Source: an uncultured Spirochaetales bacterium (GTDB lineage Bacteria > Spirochaetota > Spirochaetia > Sphaerochaetales > Sphaerochaetaceae). Taken from it: 38,542 nucleotides of DNA. Made by a program: the position numbers and the translations under genes. Positions 32,225 to 38,542 of this stretch are shown piece after piece (the first letter of the stretch is position 1; the number at the start of each line of letters is the position of its first letter). The DNA lies in the NCBI GenBank assembly GCA_949285785.1, contig CASEAG010000003.1, forward strand, positions 1 through 38,542, given 5' to 3'. The notes under the pieces were generated by a model that searched no databases, was not told the DNA's origin, and saw only the letters and a list, made by a program, of their open reading frames with translations.

Positions 32225-32794
32225 ATGAGAAAAGCCGTCTTCTTTCCCGGTACGGGATACACATGCAGGGAGGCCCTGTTCCTGCGTCTGCAATCCCTTT
32301 TGGAGGCTCGTGGCTGGACTGTCGTCCCGCTCGAGTGGTCCTCGATTCCATTCACACCGATAGAGACTGTGGAAGAGGCTGGAGCCATCGCTCTCGGCTT
32401 TGCCATATGCTCTCTCGAAGGTGAAGACCTTGACGGATGCGACGAGGTGCTCTTCGTCTCCAAGAGCCTGGGCTGCATCAGTGCGCTGAAGTATTCCGAC
32501 CTTATGTCAATCGCCGCCAGGCATGTCCTGCTTACACCTACGCCGGATGCCCTTGCCCTGATCTCGCCATCGACCGATGTCGAATGTGCCGTCATCGGAG
32601 ACACAGATCCGTTGATGAGGAGCGCCGATCTCGTGTCATATGGCCGGAATCATAGCTTTCCCGTCATGGTAGTGGATGGGGTGGGGCACAGCCTCAAGAC
32701 CGGCGATGGAGAATCAACGGACCGCATCACGGGAGAGATCGTGTCGTTCGTCATCGACAGCCTTGAAGCATGTGATTTGAGGCAATGGGAATGA
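32225..32794 (+). CDS. Small alpha/beta hydrolase
   Basis: The 189-residue protein has an N-terminal strand MRKAVFFPGTGYTCREALF, the nucleophile elbow VSKSLGCISA (a GxSxG variant, SKSLG), an acid in GDTDPLM and a histidine in DGVGHSLKTGD, in the right order for an alpha/beta hydrolase (Tex30/KANL3-like small type). The substrate is unknown. ATG 32225 has AGAGAGG 11 bases upstream; the frame extends back to 32141, but those residues overlap the previous gene. It overlaps the next gene by four bases. Confidence 0.7.
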   Translation: MRKAVFFPGTGYTCREALFLRLQSLLEARGWTVVPLEWSSIPFTPIETVEEAGAIALGFAICSLEGEDLDGCDEVLFVSKSLGCISALKYSDLMSIAARHVLLTPTPDALALISPSTDVECAVIGDTDPLMRSADLVSYGRNHSFPVMVVDGVGHSLKTGDGESTDRITGEIVSFVIDSLEACDLRQWE

Positions 32795-33276
32795 AGGGTT
32801 TCAGGACCGGATGCATCCGGATGATGGAGAACATTTGGAACGATATAGGGGAGGGAAGACACATGGTGCTCTCCACATCCCGGTCGGATGGGTTTGTCTC
32901 ATCCCGCATGATGAGCGTCGTCGCCCTGGATGGACATCTGTATTTCCAGACGTTCTCGTCATCGCGCAAGCACCTGCAGCTGAAGGAGAATCCCCATGTG
33001 GCCCTCTGTTTCGGCGACACCCAGATCGAAGGCAGGGCCGAGCAGGTCGGGCGGCCAATGGATCATGATGCCTTTTGCAATGCATTCAAGCGACTATATC
33101 CATCTGCATTCGAAAAGTACACCGCTCTTGAAAGCGAGAGGTTGTACAAGGTCTCGGTCACCAGGGTCGAACGCTGGAGATATATTGATGACAGACCCTT
33201 TCTCGAGATCGCCGATCTGCCCCGGGGAACGTATTCCCTCAAGGAGCAGGAGCACATCGGCAGAGCTGACGCATGA
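32791..33276 (+). CDS. Pyridoxamine 5'-phosphate oxidase-family (FMN-binding split barrel) protein
   Basis: The 161-residue protein has the split-barrel start VLSTSRSDGFVSSRMMSVVALDGHLYFQTF, followed by KHLQLKENPHVALCFGDTQIEGRAEQVG, typical of PNPOx-like and flavin/heme/F420-binding small proteins. It probably binds FMN and reduces a small cofactor or a toxic compound; classical PNP oxidase is less likely. ATG 32791 overlaps the hydrolase stop (ATGA) and has GAGG eight bases upstream. It ends in front of a hairpin. Confidence 0.75.
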   Translation: MKGFRTGCIRMMENIWNDIGEGRHMVLSTSRSDGFVSSRMMSVVALDGHLYFQTFSSSRKHLQLKENPHVALCFGDTQIEGRAEQVGRPMDHDAFCNAFKRLYPSAFEKYTALESERLYKVSVTRVERWRYIDDRPFLEIADLPRGTYSLKEQEHIGRADA

Positions 33277-33290
33277 GGCCGCTCTGCCGA
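33257..33290 (+). terminator. Hairpin spanning the PNPOx-like stop codon
   Basis: TCGGCAGAGC (33257-33266) pairs with GCTCTGCCGA (33281-33290) in a perfect 10-bp stem around 14 bases containing the stop. A weak T stretch (CTGATCTTTAG) follows. Confidence 0.45.
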
Positions 33291-33316
33291 CTGATCTTTA
33301 GTCGCTGATCGTGCTC

Positions 33317-34189
33317 TCAGTCCAGGAGACCCATCTGTGTGAATCTTTCTTCCATGTACGCCGCCTTCACATGGTCCTGTACGCTCTCTCTCCAGGGGTA
33401 GGCTATACCGTACATCTCCGCGTTGCGTCGAAGCTGGGGCAGGAGCTTCCTCATCATCGTCTCGCTGTCCATGGCAATGTCGACCAGCTCCTGTGTCTGC
33501 TCCCTGGTCAGGTCGGCGGAAGGATCCTGTGCCCATCCGGGCAGCGTCGACATCGATTTCAGCACGCCTTTCTCAAGCGGAATCGATGTGCCTTCGACTG
33601 ATATGCAGCCATCCTCCCACATGTCGTACAGCTCCCTGAGCGAGTAGTATTCGAATATCTGTCTGTCCATCAGCTCCTGCGGTACATAGTCGACCCAGAT
33701 GTTCCTGAACTCGAGCATGTCGTCGATAGACTCGAAACCGAGGTGTGATGCGAGATCCTCGTAGACGGGATCGGCGAGGAACCACCCGGCGCCGCTTCCT
33801 GCCGTGAAGCCCAGAAGCTGTCTCGTCTCCAGCGGTGTGAGATTCCTGGCGCCCTTGGCCCTGAGCTCGAAAAAGCGGCTCTCGCTGGTGTCGTCCATAC
33901 GGAACATGAGTCTGGCCATAGCCTCGTCGTAGGTGGCCATGGGCAGGGACCAGTCCACATCGGCCACCTGCGGCTCCAGATCGGCATACAGTTCCCTTGC
34001 CTTGGCAGGCCATCTCCACCAGGTCAGGCGGAAGGCGACCTGGCTGTCCATCAGCGCCTTGTACTGCATCATCTCCCCCTGGACGGAGGCAGGTGATGAT
34101 GAAAGCATCATCATGGCCGATATCGCGACAAATGCAGAAAGGACGAACACCACCGTCAGGACGATTGTCGATCTTCTTGCTCTTCTCAT
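33317..34189 (-). CDS. Membrane-anchored protein of unknown function, downstream of padR/HAAS
   Basis: The 290-residue protein starts MRRARRSTIVLTVVFVLSAF, a positively charged end then one membrane helix (about 8-30). The rest is a soluble, Trp/Leu/Glu-rich domain (FRLTWWRWPAKARELYADLE; GTSIPLEKGVLKSMSTLPGW) that I do not recognise. In similar operons this place often holds a DUF4097 beta-roll protein, which this is not. Its start overlaps the HAAS stop by four bases, so the three genes are coupled. Confidence 0.65.
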   Translation of the reverse strand: MRRARRSTIVLTVVFVLSAFVAISAMMMLSSSPASVQGEMMQYKALMDSQVAFRLTWWRWPAKARELYADLEPQVADVDWSLPMATYDEAMARLMFRMDDTSESRFFELRAKGARNLTPLETRQLLGFTAGSGAGWFLADPVYEDLASHLGFESIDDMLEFRNIWVDYVPQELMDRQIFEYYSLRELYDMWEDGCISVEGTSIPLEKGVLKSMSTLPGWAQDPSADLTREQTQELVDIAMDSETMMRKLLPQLRRNAEMYGIAYPWRESVQDHVKAAYMEERFTQMGLLD

Positions 34190-34689
34190 GTCCTCTTCCT
34201 CCCTTCATCGATGAACGCTGCAAGATAGGGCAGGTGCCTGAGCGTCATTATCACGACGATGACAAGCGCGATCATCATGGCCGTGTAGGCAAGCATGTAT
34301 GGCATCAGAAGGGTGCCGAGCTTCATGTATGTGCCTATCCTCATCGCAAGGATCACGACCGCCAGTGCCGATACAAGCGTGACGACTACCATCAGCAGGA
34401 TGTCCAGGACGGCAAGGATGCATCCCTTTCCACCATCTGACAGCATTCTGCCCAGTAGGCGGGCACCACGCCTGATGCTGTGGCGTGCGCTGTAAAGCGA
34501 GACCTCCATCTCCTCTTCAAGCAGCCTATGCACCACGTCTTCAGGCCTGCCGATCCTCTCGACCAGTATGCCGAACTCCTCTTCGTCGAAGAGTTCGATG
34601 TAATAGGCATAGGCATCATCCGCATCCGCCTTGGCGAGGTTCACGTCCAACAGCTTTCTGAGCTGTTCAAGATAGTCCTTCTTCCTCAT
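34186..34689 (-). CDS. DUF1700/HAAS-domain membrane protein
   Basis: The 167-residue protein starts MRKKDYLEQLRKLLDVNLAK, a HAAS-type helical domain with YYIELFDEEE and IGRPEDVVHRLLEEE. Two or three membrane helices follow (CILAVLDILLMVVVTLVSALAVVIL and LMPYMLAYTAMMIALVIVVIM), with a short basic tail. DUF1700 proteins are usually encoded next to PadR regulators and are thought to work with them at the envelope. GGAGG is six bases before the ATG at 34689, which overlaps the padR stop. Confidence 0.82.
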   Translation of the reverse strand: MRKKDYLEQLRKLLDVNLAKADADDAYAYYIELFDEEEFGILVERIGRPEDVVHRLLEEEMEVSLYSARHSIRRGARLLGRMLSDGGKGCILAVLDILLMVVVTLVSALAVVILAMRIGTYMKLGTLLMPYMLAYTAMMIALVIVVIMTLRHLPYLAAFIDEGRKRT

Positions 34690-35003
34690 GTCCCTACCTC
34701 CTTGCCGATGAGATCGTCCACCAGAGCCTTGTACCGCTCCCATTCCCGACGCATGTCGGCAAGCTGTAGTCGGCCTTCCTCTGTCAGCTTGTAGAATTTC
34801 CTGTTCCTTCCGTTCGCCTCGCGGTTGTAGGAGGCCAGCAGTCCGTCCTTCTCGAGACGGCGGAGGACCGGGTACAAGGTCGATTCGCTGCATTCCACCT
34901 TGTCCTGCAGGCGCTGTGTGATGATGTAGCCGTAGGCCGGGCCGTCGCCAAGCAGCGACAAGACGCAGGCTTCGAGCAGGGTGGCGGTGATCTGAAACTT
35001 CAT
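34686..35003 (-). CDS. PadR-family transcriptional regulator
   Basis: The 105-residue protein has the PadR winged helix: LEACVLSLLGDGPAYGYIITQRLQDKV, then CSESTLYPVLRRLEKDGLLASYNREANGRNRKFYKLTEEGR, and a short C-terminal helix for dimerisation. PadR proteins repress their own operon and respond to small molecules or envelope stress. The frame ends in ATGA with the HAAS gene. A near-consensus promoter lies upstream, with a palindrome in its spacer. Confidence 0.92.
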   Translation of the reverse strand: MKFQITATLLEACVLSLLGDGPAYGYIITQRLQDKVECSESTLYPVLRRLEKDGLLASYNREANGRNRKFYKLTEEGRLQLADMRREWERYKALVDDLIGKEVGT

Positions 35004-35023
35004 TTTCTTCTACCTCGATTAGA

Positions 35024-35052
35024 ATACTATATGCGATATAATATGGTGTCAA
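35024..35052 (-). promoter_or_regulatory. padR operon promoter with operator palindrome
   Basis: On the minus strand, consensus -35 TTGACA (35047-35052), a 17-base spacer and TAGTAT (35024-35029). The palindrome TATATGCGATATA (35028-35040) lies between them, a natural site for autorepression by PadR. Confidence 0.6.
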
Positions 35053-35135
35053 GAATAATATTTGGATTATAGACTGCCTGGTATCAGGAGAAGGGTGTGT
35101 CTTGCCGGGATGATCAAAGGGCGGGGCGGATGTGA

Positions 35136-35375
35136 TCAGCCGTTCTCAAGGAGGAACGAAGGAACCTCGCTTCCATCGTTCTCATGGCCGTTGTAGTACT
35201 CGACGTCGGCTTCGGTCATCTCGTAGCCATGCTCGCGGGCGAAGGGGATGAGCACTTCTCTTGTGATGTCTCTTGCATCTCCTTGCCAGGACATGATGCG
35301 CCTGTCCAGCTCCTCGCGTACCGAGTCGTCAGAGTCAACGTAGATGAGGAATGCATCCATGAGATTGTCGGCCAT
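35136..35375 (-). CDS. Small Nif11-like protein
   Basis: The 79-residue protein (MADNLMDAFLIYVDSDDSVR and so on) resembles the Nif11 leader domain: LMDAFLIYVDSDDSVREEL, then ITREVLIPFAREHGYEMTEADVEYY. Nif11-like peptides are leaders of ribosomally made natural products, but many stand-alone copies exist. The tail SEVPSFLLENG has no Cys, Ser/Thr run or Gly-Gly cleavage motif, and no modification enzyme is seen nearby. AGGAG is eight bases before the ATG at 35375. The family call is tentative. Confidence 0.5.
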   Translation of the reverse strand: MADNLMDAFLIYVDSDDSVREELDRRIMSWQGDARDITREVLIPFAREHGYEMTEADVEYYNGHENDGSEVPSFLLENG

Positions 35376-35526
35376 AGTGGTACTCCTGGTTCTAATGTAG
35401 ACCCCGATGGATGATTTGGAAAGGTCCTGATGCCGCTTGGATCAGGTTTTCCTCCGGTTGTCTGATTTGTGGACTGTCGGTCTTGGAGCTGATGATGAAG
35501 GAACAGGTCACGGACAAGAGACGGTG
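35376..35526. other. Gap without a recognisable gene
   Basis: Between the Nif11-like gene and the repeat block I see no credible gene. A weak CCTGAT...ATCAGG hairpin followed by TTTT is the only structure noticed. A short plus-strand frame (35437-35634) runs through the repeats and is not supported. Confidence 0.4.
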
Positions 35527-35617
35527 ATGCACTGGTCCAGTCGGCGGAGTTCCATTAGTCAAATCGGCGGAATTCCATTAGTCAAGTTGGCGGCAAAATT
35601 TGTCGACTCCAGTGCAT
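35527..35617. repeat. 23-base tandem repeat inside a 9-bp inverted repeat
   Basis: ATGCACTGG (35527-35535) and its inverse CCAGTGCAT (35609-35617) enclose two near-identical 23-base units (35541-35563 and 35564-35586, each beginning TCGGCGGARTTCCATT). A diverged third (35587-35609) begins TTGGCGGCAAAATTTG. Such GGCGG-containing short repeats in series resemble the terminal repeats of IS21-family elements, so this may be a solo or excised IS end. No IstA/IstB gene lies nearby. Confidence 0.55.
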
Positions 35618-35725
35618 ATTTCAGTGATGTGTGAAGTAAAATGGAGTGGTGGTCATGTCCCTCATTGCGGGATTCTGTTATATTCCCTTGGGTATGCAGA
35701 GAATGTGAAATGGAATGGGTAGGCA

Positions 35726-35902
35726 TGGGATGACTATATCTTCTTCCGTGACCATATGAATGCCCATCCAGACATGGCTGCTGAATATGAAAAGCTGAAG
35801 AAACGGTTAGCCTCTGCTTTCCCGGACAACCGCAGGGCCTATACGGATGGGAAGGCCGGATTCATCGAAAAGATTATCGCTGAAGCCGGAGAACGCTTCT
35901 GA
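35726..35902 (+). pseudogene. GrpB-family (UPF0157) C-terminal remnant
   Basis: The reading from 35726 gives about 58 residues, WDDYIFFRDHMNAHPDMAAE and onward to EKLKKRLASAFPDNRRAYTD then GKAGFIEKIIAEAGERF, which match the C-terminal part of GrpB/UPF0157 proteins (FRDYLxAHPE...YxxLK...AYxxGK). A TAG stop lies in frame at 35720-35722, and the N-terminal two thirds are missing. The remnant is close to the repeat block and is probably a decayed copy. Confidence 0.65.
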
Positions 35903-35943
35903 CACGGCGTGTGAAGCATGAAGAAACGATTACCTGCATCGTA

Positions 35944-36275
35944 ATGAATGACGATTGGATTAAGCGGTTTGTGTCGAGTTCGGAAACAATGATGACACCT
36001 GGACATGGTGCTATCTCGATGCGCGTGAGGCGCTGACGAAAGCCAAGGAGCTTCTGATGAAGCTGGAACCGGAAGAGAGGTTTGTTGTCGGCACTGCCTA
36101 TTGCGGTCAGAATCTGAGGACCGGAGAGATTCTTGAACTTGTCCCATCTGAAGATGATCTGGAAATCGGCGGGGTTAAGTACGGGGATTACAAAGAGGAA
36201 CTCCTCAGAATCGTGCCGGCTGATTTCAGCAGCTGGCCTGAAGGGTCTCCTGAACATATCTTCGGTGATGTGTGA
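35944..36275 (+). pseudogene. Frameshifted small gene of unknown function
   Basis: An ATG at 35944 reads MNDDWIKRFV, then the frame must change near 35973-35976 to continue as EFGNNDDTWTWCYLDAREAL and TKAKELLMKLEPEERFVVGT up to the stop at 36275. A single missing base would join them into a protein of about 110 residues. Without the shift, only 36057-36275 (72 residues) is open with an ATG. The family is not recognised. A base-call error in the source sequence is the alternative. Confidence 0.5.
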
Positions 36276-36282
36276 TGGAAAG

Positions 36283-36306
36283 AGGCGGAGTAGAGATGCT
36301 CCGCCT
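36283..36306 (-). terminator. Terminator for the LysR-type gene
   Basis: AGGCGGAG/CTCCGCCT make an 8-bp stem (36283-36290 with 36299-36306). The minus-strand side is followed by CTTTCC, 26 bases after the gene stop. Confidence 0.5.
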
Positions 36307-36331
36307 CATGAAAAGCGCATATACGCCAGTT

Positions 36332-37195
36332 TTATACAGTATAAGTATGCCTTGATCTGAATTCCGCCCTGAAATGCTTTGCAAGGTAAGAAAGTGTTGT
36401 CAAATCGACTGATCTGGTTGATATATAGAATTCCTCATGTGCCTCTGCATCTGATATCGGGATAGTGACTTTTCCCTCAATCGGGACAGAAATGAGGTCT
36501 GTCGCGAATGATGGGATTGTTGATTTCATCACCAGTTCCTCAAACGCATCCCGGTCGCTCTGAATGAGGAATTTAGATAAAGGCATCTTCCTTTTCGGTA
36601 ATTCTCTCCATGAGCCTATGTTCTCGTAAAGAAGCATATTCTCTCCATTAAGATCACTGAATGAAAGGGCTTTACGTCCTGCAAGCCGATGGTTGGATGG
36701 CAGCAGGAACATGAGGTTCTCCTCTCCGAGCCTTGCGGTGGCAAAGCCGGAGATGGATAATGGCTTATTGGTTATCACATAGCGGTATGTGCCGCTTCTC
36801 AGTCCATCTTCAAGAATCCTATGATCCTTCATCTCTCCTGCAATGGTCTTTTCCGTCTCAATGGAGGATAGCATCGAGATGACACTCCAGAGCGGCGCAG
36901 GTGCAACGGAGCCTACAAGGATTATCTTCTTCCTCCTGTCGAACTCCCTTATCTCCTCTGTGGCTTTCCGTACAGCTGCGGTTATCTCTGCCGCTTTTGA
37001 GGCGGCAAGCCTGCCAGTATCATTAAGCTCTATCGTATTGCTTGTCCTCTGGAATATCGGAACACCGATATCCGCCTCAAGGAGTTTCATTGAGCGTGAC
37101 ATCGCTGGCTGAGAGACGCCGACGCTCTCCGCCGCCTTCGATATTGATCCATATTCTGCAAGTGCTGCAAGTTCTTCAAGCTGATAAAGTTCCAT
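36332..37195 (-). CDS. LysR-family transcriptional regulator
   Basis: The 287-residue protein begins MELYQLEELAALAEYGSISK, with the classic LysR helix-turn-helix SISKAAESVGVSQPAMSRSMKLLEADIGVPIFQRTSNTIELNDTG, followed by the effector domain. It is divergent from an aldo-keto reductase gene, the usual layout for a regulator and its target. GGAGGT lies six bases before the ATG; the frame is open to 37276, but those residues are not part of the domain. The codons use more A/T than in the genes left of 35 kb. Confidence 0.9.
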   Translation of the reverse strand: MELYQLEELAALAEYGSISKAAESVGVSQPAMSRSMKLLEADIGVPIFQRTSNTIELNDTGRLAASKAAEITAAVRKATEEIREFDRRKKIILVGSVAPAPLWSVISMLSSIETEKTIAGEMKDHRILEDGLRSGTYRYVITNKPLSISGFATARLGEENLMFLLPSNHRLAGRKALSFSDLNGENMLLYENIGSWRELPKRKMPLSKFLIQSDRDAFEELVMKSTIPSFATDLISVPIEGKVTIPISDAEAHEEFYISTRSVDLTTLSYLAKHFRAEFRSRHTYTV

Positions 37196-37205
37196 AGCAC
37201 CTCCG

Positions 37206-37232
37206 CTATAACAATAGATTATACCAGTATAG
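37206..37232. promoter_or_regulatory. Operator region between lysR and the AKR gene
   Basis: CTATA...TATAG arms (37206-37210 and 37228-37232) enclose a short palindrome TATACCAGTATA (37220-37231), a plausible LysR binding site upstream of both divergent genes. Confidence 0.35.
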
Positions 37233-37289
37233 GAAATTTGTCCTGTATTTTCTGGAGTTTTGAAATTATCGTTCAAGCATAGGAGATAA

Positions 37290-38174
<885 letters not shown>

Positions 38175-38184
38175 GGATGCGGAT

Positions 38185-38542
38185 ATGAAAAGTTTTTCAG
38201 CATTATTACTGGTTTTTGCGTTTTCTGCAGCAGCTCTTTTTGCTGATGGGCTGAGGCTGGCAGATCAGGGAGTATTTTCAGCTGGCGGTATTGTCATAGA
38301 GAATGATGGTGTATTCGATCCTATCAATGGGCAGTACAGCCCAGATGGTCAGCTACTGCACGCAGATCATGCGAATGTCTTCTATCAGATTCCTGAGAAT
38401 TCAAATGGGCATTCGATGGTATTCCTTCATGGCTATGGTCAGTCAAGGATGGGATGGATGGGAACACCAGATGGAAGAGATGGATGGAATGACTACTTCC
38501 TTAACAAAGGCTACAGCACATATCTTGTTGATCAGCCACGTC
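38185..38542 (+). CDS. Exported alpha/beta hydrolase, 5' part only
   Basis: The frame from ATG 38185 to the window edge is open. It gives 119 residues, with a Sec signal peptide (MKSFSALLLVFAFSAAALFA, cleavage after LFA) and an alpha/beta-hydrolase oxyanion region, MVFLHGYGQSRMGW. The later segment YLVDQPR is the strand after the oxyanion loop. The nucleophile and rest lie beyond the window. GAGGA is nine bases upstream. With the AKR gene it likely forms one transcript under the LysR control region. Confidence 0.75.
   Translation, partial: MKSFSALLLVFAFSAAALFADGLRLADQGVFSAGGIVIENDGVFDPINGQYSPDGQLLHADHANVFYQIPENSNGHSMVFLHGYGQSRMGWMGTPDGRDGWNDYFLNKGYSTYLVDQPR

Noticed and set aside
35541-35609. 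The 23-base repeats as a CRISPR array
   Set aside because: The units abut without unique spacers, are only two to three in number, and no cas gene is near.
35437-35634. 65-residue plus-strand frame through the repeat cassette
   Set aside because: Its length comes from the repeats; no ribosome site and no family.
35944-36275. Programmed ribosomal frameshift instead of gene decay
   Set aside because: No slippery heptamer or downstream pseudoknot was seen at the shift, and the neighbour is already a remnant, so decay or a base-call error is simpler.

Overview
The window looks like a chromosomal segment of a fairly GC-rich spirochaete-like bacterium, perhaps of the Sphaerochaeta/Treponema side of the phylum. 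The basis is the run ispE, spoVG, tRNA-Gln, rplY(ctc), pth, tilS, ftsH, lepA, the genes around it, and a host-associated style of catabolic and mobile cargo. This placement is inferred from gene content and order and was not tested by a database search.

Layout. (1) 1-187: the 5' part of a PD-(D/E)XK nuclease/transposase-type gene leaves the left edge. (2) 0.4-2.8 kb: cysK, a convergent HAD phosphatase and a SMUG1-type uracil-DNA glycosylase. (3) 2.8-10.7 kb: housekeeping block ispE, spoVG, tRNA-Gln(TTG), bL25/Ctc, pth, tilS, ftsH, lepA, tightly packed with 1-14 base overlaps. (4) 10.7-16.2 kb: a LysR-like protein, corA, a lipoprotein S41 peptidase, two proteins of unknown function and a GT4 glycosyltransferase. 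(5) 16.3-20.0 kb, minus strand: lon followed by a U32 (TrhP-like) gene. (6) 20.4-26.2 kb: a two-subunit aconitase X (AcnX), an IS1182-family element, and a large FMN/Fe-S/FAD oxidoreductase on the minus strand. (7) 26.3-31.8 kb: a CodB-type NCS1 permease, a DUF917/S-Me-THD protein and a hydantoinase/oxoprolinase, facing a PucR regulator; this looks like a regulated (thio)hydantoin or N-heterocycle catabolic unit. (8) 31.9-33.3 kb: a three-gene operon (TIGR04076-like, alpha/beta hydrolase, PNPOx-like). (9) 33.3-35.4 kb, minus strand: a PadR regulator coupled to a DUF1700/HAAS membrane protein and an unknown membrane-anchored protein, plus a small Nif11-like protein. (10) 35.5-36.3 kb: a decayed stretch with tandem repeats inside an inverted repeat, a GrpB C-terminal remnant and a frameshifted small gene. 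(11) 36.3-38.5 kb: a LysR/aldo-keto reductase pair and the start of a secreted alpha/beta hydrolase, visibly richer in A/T than the rest and probably acquired.

The most unusual signals are regulatory. Five genes (SMUG1-like, S41 lipoprotein, FMN oxidoreductase, PucR, TIGR04076-like) have a -10 hexamer ending only 6-7 bases before the ATG and no Shine-Dalgarno sequence, as expected for leaderless mRNAs, whereas most other genes carry clear Shine-Dalgarno sites. The IS1182 transposase gene has its own -10 box inside the left arm of a perfect inverted repeat whose right arm covers the start of the Shine-Dalgarno, a layout that would silence translation from read-through transcripts only. The bL25 leader contains two consecutive small hairpins. 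No CRISPR array, rRNA or prophage was seen.
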